A stretch of 61,960 nucleotides of DNA from an uncultured Pseudomonadota bacterium (GCA_902495305.1 CABUWG010000004.1:1-61960); one strand, 5' to 3'. Shown: positions 32,304-40,391, counted from the first letter of the stretch. Notes: generated by a model not told the origin, from the letters alone. Program-made: numbers and translations.

Positions 32304-34424
32304 ATGATCGATTTTAAAGTCGTCCGAAAAGAGATGGAATGGGGCGGACGAAAGTTAGTTTTAGAAACGGGTAAAATAGCAAGACAGGCAACAGGCGCGG
32401 TGATTGCTACCTATGGGGAAACAGTTGTACAGGCAACCGTTGTTGCGGCAAAAGAGGCAAAGGCAGATCAGGATTTCTTTCCTTTAACTGTTAACTATCA
32501 GGAAAAATATTATGCAACCGGTAAAGTGCCGGGCGGCTTTATGAAGCGTGAAGGAAAGCCGAGCGAACGCGAAGTTTTGATTTCCCGCCTGATTGACCGT
32601 CCGATCCGTCCGTTGTTTCCGGATGCTTTCAAAAATGAAGTTCAGATTATTTGTACGGTTTTGAGCCATGACCAGCAGACGGATTCCGATATTGTGGCTA
32701 TGGTTGCCGCTTCGGCTGCGCTGGCTGTTTCGGGCATTCCGTTTTTGGGGCCGATCGGTGCTGCCAAAGTCGGGTATAAAGACGGACAGTATATTTTGAA
32801 CCCGACAATCGAGCAAATGAAGGATACTGAGCTGGAATTGTCTGTGGCCGGTACTTCCGAAGGTGTACTGATGGTTGAATCCGAAGCACAGGAACTTTCC
32901 GAAGAAACGATGTTGAATGCCGTTATGTTTGGTTTTGAAAGCTTCCAGCCGGTTATTAAAATGATTAACGAGCTGAAGGCCGAAGCCGGCAAAGAAGCTT
33001 GGGAAGCTCCCGTATTTCCGGCTGAATTTGACGCTTTGTATGAAAGAATCGAAAAAGAATTCCGCGGCAAGTTTGAAGAAGCTTTCAAAGAAACCGACAA
33101 GCTGAAACGCGGTACTTTGGTTGGTCAGGCCTCTGAAGAAGTCAAGGCAACGATTGATCCGGAAAATGAGCTGGAAATGCGTTATGTCGGCGATGCCATT
33201 GAAAAACTGATGCACAAAGTTGTGCGTGAAAAAGTTTTGACGACCGGCCGCCGGATTGACGGACGTGATACCAAGACTGTTCGTCCGATTCAATGCGAAA
33301 TTGATGTTTTGCCGAAGACGCACGGTTCCGCATTGTTTACACGCGGCGAAACTCAGGCCATGGTTGTAACAACTCTGGGAACAGGCGAAGATGCCCAGAT
33401 TGTGGATGGTTTGATGAACGAGTATAAAGAAGACTTTATGCTGAACTATAACTTCCCGCCGTTTTCTGTTGGCGAATGCGGTCGTCTGGGCAGTCCGGGG
33501 CGTCGTGAAATCGGTCACGGCAAGCTGGCTTGGAGAGCCATTCATCCGATGATGCCGAAAAACAAAGATACTTTTCCTTATACCATTCGCGTGGTTTCCG
33601 AGATTATGGAATCGAACGGTTCTTCTTCTATGGCTACGGTTTGCGGTACGACTTTGTCTTTGATGGCGGCAGGTGTGCCGATGGCTAAGCCGGTTGCCGG
33701 TATTGCCATGGGGTTGATTAAAGAAGATGACGGCCGTTTCAGCGTTTTAACCGATATTCTCGGTGATGAAGACCATCTTGGCGACATGGACTTTAAGGTT
33801 GCCGGTACCAAAGACGGTGTGACCGCTTTGCAGATGGATATTAAAATCACGTCCATTACCAAAGAGATTATGCAGACGGCGCTGGCTCAGGCACATGAGG
33901 GCCGGATTCACATTTTGGGTGAAATGGCCAAAGCAATTGCCGAACCGCGTCCGAACGTTTCTCCGCTGGCTCCGGGGATTGTTGCCATTAAGATTCCGGT
34001 TGACAAAATTCGTGAAGTTATCGGTTCCGGCGGCAAGGTTATTCGTGAAATTGTCGAGAAAACCAATACTAAAATTGACATCAGTGATGACGGTGTTGTT
34101 AAAATTGCTTCAATGAAAAAAGAAGAAGGCGATGCCGCTCTGGAGTGGATTATGAGTATTGTGGCCGAGCCGGAAGAGGGAATGATTTACAAAGGCGTTG
34201 TGACCAAGATTATGGATTTTGGCGCATTTGTACGCTTCCTTGGCACAACCGAAGGTCTGGTTCACATTTCCGAAGTCAAGAATGAGCGTATTGCGTCTGT
34301 TTCTGATTTCTATAAAGAAGGTGACACCATGTGGGTTAAATGTCTGGGCACCGATAATCGCGGCAAGATTAAATTGTCGGCGAAGAGGGTTGATCAAGAA
34401 ACCGGCGCCGACCTCGAGGGGTAA
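32304..34424 (+). CDS. pnp: Polyribonucleotide nucleotidyltransferase (PNPase)
   Basis: A 706-residue enzyme: two RNase PH domains (EMEWGGRKLVLETGKIARQA start; RGETQAMVVTTLG near 346 and GDMDFKVAGTKDGVTALQMDIKI near 490), a KH domain (IREVIGSGGKVIREI near 570) and an S1 domain (YKGVVTKIMDFGAFVRF near 630). It degrades RNA 3'-5' with phosphate. Length is normal. A family I palindrome starts inside the stop region. Confidence 0.98.
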   Translation: MIDFKVVRKEMEWGGRKLVLETGKIARQATGAVIATYGETVVQATVVAAKEAKADQDFFPLTVNYQEKYYATGKVPGGFMKREGKPSEREVLISRLIDRPIRPLFPDAFKNEVQIICTVLSHDQQTDSDIVAMVAASAALAVSGIPFLGPIGAAKVGYKDGQYILNPTIEQMKDTELELSVAGTSEGVLMVESEAQELSEETMLNAVMFGFESFQPVIKMINELKAEAGKEAWEAPVFPAEFDALYERIEKEFRGKFEEAFKETDKLKRGTLVGQASEEVKATIDPENELEMRYVGDAIEKLMHKVVREKVLTTGRRIDGRDTKTVRPIQCEIDVLPKTHGSALFTRGETQAMVVTTLGTGEDAQIVDGLMNEYKEDFMLNYNFPPFSVGECGRLGSPGRREIGHGKLAWRAIHPMMPKNKDTFPYTIRVVSEIMESNGSSSMATVCGTTLSLMAAGVPMAKPVAGIAMGLIKEDDGRFSVLTDILGDEDHLGDMDFKVAGTKDGVTALQMDIKITSITKEIMQTALAQAHEGRIHILGEMAKAIAEPRPNVSPLAPGIVAIKIPVDKIREVIGSGGKVIREIVEKTNTKIDISDDGVVKIASMKKEEGDAALEWIMSIVAEPEEGMIYKGVVTKIMDFGAFVRFLGTTEGLVHISEVKNERIASVSDFYKEGDTMWVKCLGTDNRGKIKLSAKRVDQETGADLEG

Positions 34425-34640
34425 AAACGTGTATAACGGAGAACTAATACAGATTTAGCGGGTTGGAGAAATGCTCATGTACTTCTTTGTACACTCCGCT
34501 TTCTCCACCCTAAAATCTTATTATTTCTCTCGTTCTCCACGTTTTTACTGTGGCCTGAAGGAGGGGCGTTTCAAAATTCTCGTGTACCTTTTTTGTACAC
34601 GTCGAATTTTGCTCCACAAGTAGCACCGGCTCTTATCAAA
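34424..34640. repeat. Palindromic repeat family I, copy 2
   Basis: Starts at the pnp stop codon. Outer arms GTAAAAACGTG...GGAGAAC and GTTCTCC...ACGTTTTTAC; joints CTAATACAG and CTAAAATCTTATTAT; inner arms TTGGAGAAA (about 34465-34473) and TTTCTCCA; tip ATGTACTTCTTTGTACACT. A second hairpin CAAAATTC...TGTACCTTTTTTGTACA...GAATTTTG follows at about 34572-34610, then GCACCGGC. Confidence 0.8.
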
Positions 34641-34803
34641 CTTTTTGAAAAATGTGTATAATGTCTATTAATAGGAAGTTTCCCCACGTACTATCATGTA
34701 CGCTGCGGGACTTCCTTTTTTATTTCTTATTATCTGATCTTAGGCATCTAGGTTCGCAGTGGTTGCTCACGCTTCCCTTGCTTGTCAAGGTGTTCCAAAG
34801 AGT
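34641..34803. repeat. Family I unit with its own stem, plus trailing repeat
   Basis: TATAATG-like joint (34656-34662), then AGGAAGTTTCCC (from about 34672) pairing with GCGGGACTTCCT around a CGTACTATCATGTACG tip. A T-rich stretch and CTTATTATCTGAT follow. The CTTAGGCATCTAGGTTCGCAG repeat runs from 34740 to 34803. Confidence 0.7.
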
Positions 34804-34852
34804 TTTAAGACAAAATGATGAGGCGTCTGTCTTTTTGTCAAAAATTTGTCTT

Positions 34853-34881
34853 GACTTGTCGTTGTGTTTATGGTATTTTTA
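34853..34881 (+). promoter_or_regulatory. Promoter upstream of the DUF218-like gene
   Basis: TTGACT, 17-bp spacer, TATTTT, followed by TATTATTATGG and GATTATTAAATAG motifs. Confidence 0.5.
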
Positions 34882-34969
34882 CTTTATCAAAAGTATTATT
34901 ATGGGGGATTATTAAATAGTTTCATAATGTGCTTTTTCTTTGAAAATGTTTAACAAAAAAATAATAATT

Positions 34970-35785
34970 ATGAAAGCAAAATTTTATGAAGCAGCGAATT
35001 TAGTACACGCAACGTTACGTTTTTATAGCAATTGTTATATAGACGGAAAAATTGTACCGGCAACGCAGATTGTTGCTATTGATGATGATATTACCTCGGC
35101 AATGTGGGCTGCAAAACTCTTTTATGAAATTCGTCAGGTGCACGGTTTTAGTCCAATGGTTCTTTGTGTCGGCGGGAAAGGCCTGATGAGCAAACATACT
35201 CACAAAAAAAGTGAGGCTGATTTGTTGTCTTTTGTTTTACAGCAATTAGGGGTAGATAAATCGCACATTGTTTGTTTGGGTGAAGGTCGGAATAGCGGAG
35301 ATAATGTTTTAGCCGTTGCAAAATACTCAAGTGCAACAGCCATAACACTTTGGTGTGCGACTCAACGTTTGAGCTTGCGTTTGGAAAGAACTCAGGTGCA
35401 ACAAGCCCCTCAGTTGAAGTCTTTTTACTATGTTATTGAACAAAATCTTAATGAGGTTATGCGATATTATAACGGAAAAGGACTTTGTGGCGGACAGATG
35501 TTGTTGCATGAACTTGCCAGCATTCTTAATCGTTGTGATGCTTATGCCGGAACTTTTCAAAAGCCTTTGACTTTTGAGGTAGTGCCACGCGTGCGGGAGG
35601 CTGCGAAGCTATTGGAAAGTAATTTCCGCTTGAAGTTGCCGAATAAAAATTTCAAGTCATTTCTGCAATTTTTGCAACTGTTCTTCTCTATTTTGAAAAA
35701 TAAAAAGAAAATGAAGGAAGATTTGGAGCAAGCCGTTCAGGTTTTTAGGCAGCAACTTATTGCAGACAAACTCATTAACGGATAG
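34970..35785 (+). CDS. DUF218 (YdcF/SanA-type) domain protein
   Basis: A 271-residue soluble protein. MVLCVGGKG near 64, KSEADLLSFVLQQLGV near 80 and LGEGRNSGDNVLAVAKY near 100 match the core of the DUF218/YdcF superfamily, whose members bind small ligands such as S-adenosylmethionine or act in envelope metabolism. The C-terminal 120 residues are helical and Lys-rich. Two ATGs lie just upstream (34946 and 34940), but AATAATAATT immediately before 34970 resembles the upstream motif of neighbouring genes. Preceded by a promoter and followed by a terminator. Confidence 0.65.
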   Translation: MKAKFYEAANLVHATLRFYSNCYIDGKIVPATQIVAIDDDITSAMWAAKLFYEIRQVHGFSPMVLCVGGKGLMSKHTHKKSEADLLSFVLQQLGVDKSHIVCLGEGRNSGDNVLAVAKYSSATAITLWCATQRLSLRLERTQVQQAPQLKSFYYVIEQNLNEVMRYYNGKGLCGGQMLLHELASILNRCDAYAGTFQKPLTFEVVPRVREAAKLLESNFRLKLPNKNFKSFLQFLQLFFSILKNKKKMKEDLEQAVQVFRQQLIADKLING

Positions 35786-35804
35786 TTTTAATCCGAATTG
35801 AAGT

Positions 35805-35840
35805 AAAAAAGCGTTTTCTGGATGACAGAAGGCGCTTTTT
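35805..35840 (+). terminator. Terminator after the DUF218-like gene
   Basis: AAAAAGCG and TTCTG pair with CAGAA and CGCTTTTT (one small internal loop), with T run. Confidence 0.8.
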
Positions 35841-35847
35841 GTTTGAC

Positions 35848-35875
35848 TTTTTCTTTCTTTTGTCTAAAATCTGAT
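35848..35875 (+). promoter_or_regulatory. Promoter upstream of the 164-aa membrane protein
   Basis: TTGACT, 16-bp spacer, TAAAAT; the AATTTATTATTAAC motif follows about 10 bp later. It overlaps the preceding terminator closely. Confidence 0.5.
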
Positions 35876-35911
35876 TTAGAAAATTTATTATTAACTTTAA
35901 AACAAATACTT

Positions 35912-36406
35912 ATGGAAAGTTGGTTTTTATTATTGTCTTTGGGATTAGCAATTCTGACAATCGGGAACATTATTGCCTTTTTTGTTATGATGCAGCGTTA
36001 TTTTGTAATCAGCAGCAAAACATATGTTATTGCTTCATTGCTGATGATTGCTTTTTATTTGTTTGTTTCATTATCGGTGTCTTTTTTGCCGGAACGGGTG
36101 ACGCATTTGGAAGACGGGCTGAGCTTTTTGTTGCTTATGGCCTTTCTTGCGACCGGACTGCTCAACTTATATGTTCTGGGTTTCAAAATGATTGATTTGG
36201 ATAAGGTCTATGATTTTGAGATGGAAAAAGTCAAAAAAGGCTGGGTATACGGCTCTTTTAGTATTTCGGGCTGTTTGTTTAAGCAATGGCGTTTTGACGT
36301 GAAGCTGCCTGAAATTGACTATTTTGATAAAAACAGGTTGTATACCAGAATCAAAATCAGCAAGTTTGATATTTTTAATGACAGTCTGACTGCCGAAATT
36401 GTCTAA
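35912..36406 (+). CDS. Unknown membrane protein, paralogue A
   Basis: A 164-residue protein with three likely membrane segments (about 3-26, 34-54, 62-86) and a soluble C-terminal half starting FKMIDLDKVYDFEMEK. The next gene has the same layout and a matching FKLLDWQKVYLFEAD motif, so the two are probably old paralogues. No Shine-Dalgarno site; ATTATTAAC lies upstream. The function is unknown. A longer in-frame reading from 35822 would start inside the terminator and is rejected. Confidence 0.65.
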   Translation: MESWFLLLSLGLAILTIGNIIAFFVMMQRYFVISSKTYVIASLLMIAFYLFVSLSVSFLPERVTHLEDGLSFLLLMAFLATGLLNLYVLGFKMIDLDKVYDFEMEKVKKGWVYGSFSISGCLFKQWRFDVKLPEIDYFDKNRLYTRIKISKFDIFNDSLTAEIV

Positions 36407-36423
36407 TCTAAATTATAAAGTTT

Positions 36424-36921
36424 ATGGAAAATGGTTTTGACTGGCTTGCAATATTTGTGTTATTGCTGCCGATACTTATTTTTTTGGGACTGTCCGTTAT
36501 CTGGGAAATGAAATTTGTTATCAGCGCAGAGGATTTTTCTTTGTTTTTGCCGATGACAGGGTTGTTTTTGGCGGTGCCGCTGATGATGGACATTTATAAA
36601 ATGTTTACAATGACGGATGTTGGATTTGTTTTTGGCATTTCGGCCGTTCTGCTGGTCTTGGCTTATTGGATAATGCTGAGGATTTTTCGCTTTAAGCTGT
36701 TGGATTGGCAAAAGGTTTATCTTTTTGAAGCTGACGGCTATGGGTGGGATTGTCTGAGCGGCGATTTGACAGAAGGAAAGTTCAAATTCCGGGCTTTGCT
36801 GGAGGAGGTTTCTCATGCGCAGGATTGCAGAGGGCGGGTTTTTCTTGTTAAGATTAAGAAAATCTGTCTTTTTGACTTCTTTCCGGTGAGGTTGCAAAAA
36901 GAAAGTTCATCCGACAGGTGA
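36424..36921 (+). CDS. Unknown membrane protein, paralogue B
   Basis: A 165-residue protein with membrane segments at about 6-25, 37-57 and 67-90, followed by a soluble part carrying the shared F-K-x2-D-x2-K-V-Y-x-F-E motif. It begins 17 bp after its paralogue, likely in the same transcript, and ends at a terminator. Confidence 0.65.
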   Translation: MENGFDWLAIFVLLLPILIFLGLSVIWEMKFVISAEDFSLFLPMTGLFLAVPLMMDIYKMFTMTDVGFVFGISAVLLVLAYWIMLRIFRFKLLDWQKVYLFEADGYGWDCLSGDLTEGKFKFRALLEEVSHAQDCRGRVFLVKIKKICLFDFFPVRLQKESSSDR

Positions 36922-36926
36922 ATTAT

Positions 36927-36964
36927 AAAAGCGTTCGATTCTAAAATCGGGCGCTTTTTTTTCG
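36927..36964 (+). terminator. Terminator after paralogue B
   Basis: AAAAGCG and CGAT pair with ATCG and CGCTTTT around a short loop, with a T run. Confidence 0.8.
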
Positions 36965-37556
36965 ATTCCATAAATATTTTTGGATTCGTAAAGCAATTTT
37001 TAACCAAGATGAATCAGAAAAACGAAAGAATCGAAAAAATTTTTAAATCTTTCTTTTTATATCTTTTGTGTAATTTCAAATTGTTAGTAGAAAATCGAAT
37101 CGAAAACGAATCCGGCTGTTAATAAAAATTTAAATCTTAACGTTTAGCCTTGGCAAGTGAAAAGGTATCATTATTTAAATTACAAACATATATTATGGAA
37201 GCATTATTAGGTGGAACTCGATAAATTGTCGGAAAGAATGTCCAGAATGGCTGTTACCGGCAAAAAAACATTTAACGAACTCAGATTGATCCCCTGACTT
37301 GGTTAAAATGTTTGGTATAAATACGTAGAGAGAGTTTGTCTGCAATAGTTTTTATTTCAGGCTTGTGTCTTTCCTCTCGATGTTGAAATGTGGAAAAATA
37401 ATGCCTCGGGCGTTGCTTTTCCGGACTGCGGATTCTTTTGGGTACCGCTTAATTATTGTACTTTTATATAGTATGTTTTGTCAGAAAAGTCTCGTATTTG
37501 GCTGATTGCGGGATGGTGATACATATACAGGTTTTAGGCTTAAAATTTTGGAAAAA

Positions 37557-37589
37557 AAGGTTCTTAAATGCGCAAAAGAACCTTTTTTT
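37557..37589 (+). terminator. Orphan terminator
   Basis: AAGGTTCTT (37557-37565) pairs perfectly with AAGAACCTT (37576-37584), then T7. No gene precedes it within 600 bp, hinting at a small RNA. Confidence 0.75.
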
Positions 37590-37602
37590 ATGTTTAAAAT
37601 AT

Positions 37603-37630
37603 TGACTTTGCTTTCTTTTGTTTTAAACTG
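37603..37630 (+). promoter_or_regulatory. Promoter of the two small membrane-protein genes
   Basis: TTGACT, 16-bp spacer, TAAACT; AATAATTATTAA lies between it and the ATG. Confidence 0.5.
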
Positions 37631-37663
37631 GCAGGCAGAAAATAATTATTAATTTTTAAGCTT

Positions 37664-37813
37664 ATGACAGGATTTATTTGGGGCGTTATTATTTTTTGTC
37701 TGGTTGTTTTTGTTTTATTTGCTTATGCCGTTTATCGCACGGACGTGTGGCGTGTGTATGATGCCGAGCATGGTTTGTATGAGAAAAAGAAATCTAAAAA
37801 TGTAAAAGTATGA
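37664..37813 (+). CDS. Small single-pass membrane protein (49 aa)
   Basis: ATG to TGA with an N-terminal hydrophobic helix (about 5-24, WGVIIFCLVVFVLFAYAVY) and a charged cytoplasmic tail ending in several lysines. It is preceded by a promoter and the ATTATTAA motif but no Shine-Dalgarno site. Its stop overlaps the next start (ATGA), so the pair is translationally coupled, which argues that both are real. Function unknown. Confidence 0.6.
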   Translation: MTGFIWGVIIFCLVVFVLFAYAVYRTDVWRVYDAEHGLYEKKKSKNVKV

Positions 37814-37950
37814 AAACATTTGTTCTTTTGGTGATTGGCAGCGCTTTTGTGGTACTGCTGGCCGTCGGTGCTTATTTTTTATATTACGGCATCGGGCGGA
37901 TATTTAAAAACAAACCGGATGAGTATTTTGACAGAGATGCAGAGTACTAA
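37810..37950 (+). CDS. Small single-pass membrane protein (46 aa)
   Basis: ATG to TAA; a hydrophobic helix (about 4-26) followed by a polar tail ending DEYFDRDAEY. Coupled to the preceding 49-residue gene and followed by a terminator. The size and layout recall accessory subunits of larger membrane complexes, but no partner is visible. Confidence 0.6.
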   Translation: MKTFVLLVIGSAFVVLLAVGAYFLYYGIGRIFKNKPDEYFDRDAEY

Positions 37951-37983
37951 AAACCGGCGGCTTGTCTGACCGGTGCGTGTTAT

Positions 37984-38017
37984 AAAAGGCGGCAGATTGT
38001 TCTGCGGCCTTTTTTTG
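37984..38017 (+). terminator. Terminator after the small membrane genes
   Basis: AAAAGGC-GGCAGA pairs with TCTGC-GGCCTTTT with a T7 tail. Confidence 0.8.
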
Positions 38018-38030
38018 TTGTAAAAAGCCC

Positions 38031-38130
38031 TTGAAAAATAAAAATAATTGTTGTACAAAGAGCTGTCTGTCGGGGCACCCCTGGAGGCGCCGCAGATAAA
38101 ATCAGATTAATTTTTTAAGGATTTTTGAAA
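38031..38130 (+). promoter_or_regulatory. Promoter and folded leader of rplY
   Basis: TTGAAA, 17-bp spacer, TACAAA (about 38031-38059) is followed by a G/C-rich segment with GGGGCACCCC (38074-38083) and partly complementary arms TCTGTCGGGGC and GGCGCCGCAGA. L25 binds 5S rRNA, so autoregulation through this fold is conceivable but unproven. Confidence 0.4.
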
Positions 38131-38418
38131 ATGGAAATTACTTTTAATGCGCAAAAGCGTGAGAAAGCAGGTAAGGGGGCAGCTCGTGCATGTCGTCGTG
38201 AGGGCCGTATTCCTGCCGTTATTTATGGCGGAAAACAAGAGCCGGTTATGATCAGCCTGCATCCGGTTGAGCTTGAAAAAGCTTTGAATACTGCCGGTTT
38301 TTACCAAGCTGATATCAAAATTGTTTTGGACGGCAAAACAATTTCGGTTGTTTGTCAGGATGTTCAATTCCATCCGGTTTCTGATATGCCGATTCACGTT
38401 GACTTTCTTAGAAAATAG
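38131..38418 (+). CDS. rplY: 50S ribosomal protein L25, short form
   Basis: A 95-residue L25: KREKAGKGAARACRREGRIPAVIYGG and the C-terminal QFHPVSDMPIHVDFLR. Many alphaproteobacteria carry a two-domain Ctc-type protein of around 200 residues; here only the 5S-binding domain is present, as in E. coli. The ATG at 38131 has AAGGA 9 bases upstream. It heads the conserved rplY-pth-ychF cluster. Confidence 0.93.
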   Translation: MEITFNAQKREKAGKGAARACRREGRIPAVIYGGKQEPVMISLHPVELEKALNTAGFYQADIKIVLDGKTISVVCQDVQFHPVSDMPIHVDFLRK

Positions 38419-38465
38419 TTTTTAGGTTTTCTATTACTATTTCAAAGATGTTTTTGTAAAATGAA

Positions 38466-38492
38466 GGGAGTCCGGCGACTCCCTTTTTTTTT
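38466..38492 (+). terminator. Terminator after rplY
   Basis: GGGAGTC pairs with GACTCCC around a 4-nt loop, then T9. It lies just upstream of pth. Confidence 0.85.
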
Positions 38493-38505
38493 GAAAGAAA
38501 ATTTG

Positions 38506-39081
38506 ATGTTTTTGATTGTCGGTTTGGGAAATCCGGGGGCTGAATATGCCGGAACCCGTCATAATGTGGGGTTTCTGGCTGCGGATTGTTTGTATGAAAA
38601 ATTTGGGTTTTCTCCTTTTAAGGCAAAGTTTGACGGGCTGATTGCCGAGGGTAAAATTGCCGGTGAAAAAGTCTTTTTGCTTAAGCCGCAGACCTATATG
38701 AATTTGTCGGGCAATTCGGTTGTCAAAGCGGCGAAGTTTTATAAAATTCTGCCTGAAAACATTGTTGTTATTCATGATGACATGGATTTGCAGCCCGGAC
38801 AGTTAAAAGTTAAAACAGGCGGCGGAGCCGGAGGGCATAATGGCCTGAAGTCGATTGATGCGGCAATTTCGCCGAATTATCACCGTATCCGTATCGGGGT
38901 CGGACATCCGGACGGAAAAGGCGAGGCGGTTGTCAGCCATGTTTTGAGCCGTTTTTCCAAAGCAGATGCACAACAGATTGAGCAAAACATTGCCCTGATT
39001 GCCGATACGATTGATATTTTACTGAAAGACGGAATGGCGGCTTATTCCAACAAAATCGGCATGTTGCTGAAAGCCAGATAA
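38506..39081 (+). CDS. pth: Peptidyl-tRNA hydrolase
   Basis: A 191-residue Pth: VGLGNPGAEYAGTRHNVGF with the catalytic histidine, KPQTYMNLSG, VIHDDMDL and GGAGGHNGLKS are all present. It frees tRNA from dropped-off peptidyl-tRNA. The start is ATG 38506; a longer frame would extend back through the rplY terminator. Confidence 0.95.
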   Translation: MFLIVGLGNPGAEYAGTRHNVGFLAADCLYEKFGFSPFKAKFDGLIAEGKIAGEKVFLLKPQTYMNLSGNSVVKAAKFYKILPENIVVIHDDMDLQPGQLKVKTGGGAGGHNGLKSIDAAISPNYHRIRIGVGHPDGKGEAVVSHVLSRFSKADAQQIEQNIALIADTIDILLKDGMAAYSNKIGMLLKAR

Positions 39082-39119
39082 AATACTCCTTGAAAAAACT
39101 TTATTTTTCAGCTAAAACT

Positions 39120-39156
39120 CTCCTCAAGTTTATCAGGATATTTGAGGAGTTTTTTT
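39120..39156 (+). terminator. Terminator overlapping the ychF ribosome-binding site
   Basis: CTCCTCAA (39120-39127) pairs with TTGAGGAG (39142-39149), followed by T7 and then directly the ychF ATG. The same GAGGAG is the ychF Shine-Dalgarno sequence, so read-through transcripts would have the ribosome site locked in the stem. Confidence 0.7.
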
Positions 39157-40269
39157 ATGGGATTTAACTGTGGTATTGTCGGTTTGCCGAATGTCGGAAA
39201 ATCGACGTTGTTTAATGCTCTGACCCAGACGATTGCGGCGCAGGCGGCAAATTTTCCGTTTTGTACGATTGAGCCCAATACGGGGCGGGTTGCCGTTCCG
39301 GACGAGCGTCTGGATACTTTGTGCAGGATTGTCAATCCCAAAAATGTTGTTCCGACACAGCTGGAATTTGTTGATATTGCCGGTTTGGTTAAAGGCGCTT
39401 CCAAAGGCGAAGGGCTTGGTAACCAGTTTTTGGCCAATATTCGTGAAACAGATGCTATTATCCATGTTTTGCGCTGTTTTGATGATGACAATATTACTCA
39501 TGTCGAAGGTTCGGTTGATCCGATCCGCGATGCCGAGATTGTGGAAACGGAATTGATGATTGCCGATTTGGAATCTTTGGAAAAGCGTTTTGATCAGCTT
39601 GAAAAAAAGGCAAAAACGGGCGGTGACAAAGAAGCGCAGCTCCGTGTGGCGGTGATGAAGCCGATTATTGCGGCCCTGAGAGAAGGAAAACCGGCAAGAA
39701 CAGCGGCTCCCGATCCGGTGGAGAAAGATGCTTATAAGCAGTATAAAATGTTGCAGCTGCTGACGTCCAAGCCGGTTTTGTACGTTTGCAACGTGGATGA
39801 GTCTTCAGCGGCAACAGGCAATAAATATTCTGAAACGGTTATGAAGAAAGCCGAAGCCGAAAAAGCGCAGGCCGTTATTATCTCTGCAGAAATCGAATCG
39901 GAAGTTGCCCAATTGGAAACAGAAGAGGAAAAGAAAGAATTTTTGGATTCTCTGGGGTTGGACGAGTCCGGTCTGTCTAAAATCATCAAGGCCGGATACA
40001 AGCTTTTGGGATTGGAAACCTATTTTACGGCCGGACCGAAAGAAGTTCGTGCCTGGACTTTTCTGAAAGGTTCAAAAGCGCCGCAATGCGCCGGCATTAT
40101 CCATTCTGATTTTGAGCGCGGGTTTATTCGGGCGGAAACAATTTCTTATGACGATTTTGTGAAGTTTAACGGCGAGCAAGGATGTAAGGAAGCCGGAAAA
40201 ATGCGTTCCGAGGGTAAGGAATATGTTGTTCAGGACGGAGATTTGCTGAACTTTTTGTTTAACGTTTAA
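39157..40269 (+). CDS. ychF: Redox-regulated ATPase/GTPase YchF (Obg family)
   Basis: A 370-residue Obg-family protein. GIVGLPNVGKSTLFNALT (P-loop), DIAGLVKGASKGEGLGN (G3), the NVDE variant in place of NKxD at G4, explaining ATP preference in this family, and the C-terminal TGS-like domain (YFTAGPKEVRAWTFLKG onward, AETISYDDF). It is universal and ribosome-associated. The start used follows GAGGAG. Confidence 0.96.
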   Translation: MGFNCGIVGLPNVGKSTLFNALTQTIAAQAANFPFCTIEPNTGRVAVPDERLDTLCRIVNPKNVVPTQLEFVDIAGLVKGASKGEGLGNQFLANIRETDAIIHVLRCFDDDNITHVEGSVDPIRDAEIVETELMIADLESLEKRFDQLEKKAKTGGDKEAQLRVAVMKPIIAALREGKPARTAAPDPVEKDAYKQYKMLQLLTSKPVLYVCNVDESSAATGNKYSETVMKKAEAEKAQAVIISAEIESEVAQLETEEEKKEFLDSLGLDESGLSKIIKAGYKLLGLETYFTAGPKEVRAWTFLKGSKAPQCAGIIHSDFERGFIRAETISYDDFVKFNGEQGCKEAGKMRSEGKEYVVQDGDLLNFLFNV

Positions 40270-40287
40270 GATATTTTATTTTTTTGC

Positions 40288-40323
40288 AAAAGCCCCGAGG
40301 TTTTGTCTTTCGGGGCTTTTTTT
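40288..40323 (+). terminator. Terminator after ychF
   Basis: AAAAGCCCCGA pairs with TCGGGGCTTTT, with a T run. Confidence 0.88.
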
Positions 40324-40329
40324 GACGTA

Positions 40330-40358
40330 TTGACAAAAAATCCGGATTGCGTTATAGT
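40330..40358 (+). promoter_or_regulatory. Strong sigma70-type promoter upstream of the 98-aa gene
   Basis: TTGACA (40330-40335), 17-bp spacer, TATAGT (40353-40358), followed by AATATTATTAAAAC. Confidence 0.75.
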
Positions 40359-40391
40359 GAAGGGCGAAAAAATATTATTAAAACTATAGAT

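Larger units (their letters stand above)
36965..37663. other. 700-bp region without a convincing gene
   Basis: AT-rich. A promoter-like TTGGCA with ATTTAAAT follows at about 37152-37182, ahead of a nine-codon frame (ATG at 37197). A short frame (about 37211-37297) resembles part of a phage tape-measure helix, but is too short to call. A good intrinsic terminator at 37557-37589 closes the region, so an untranslated RNA upstream of it is possible. No tRNA was found. Confidence 0.5.

Noticed and set aside
32484..33545. 353-codon frame antisense to pnp
   Set aside because: Shadow of a well-conserved gene; no start signal or recognisable domain.
34652..34915. 87-codon frame across family I repeats
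   Set aside because: It translates through hairpin arms and the CTTAGGCATC repeat; the arms vary between copies, so no conserved protein results.
37211..37297. 27-codon frame resembling part of a phage tape-measure protein
   Set aside because: The similarity is a short helix-like stretch from memory only, with no other phage gene near. A chance match is likely.
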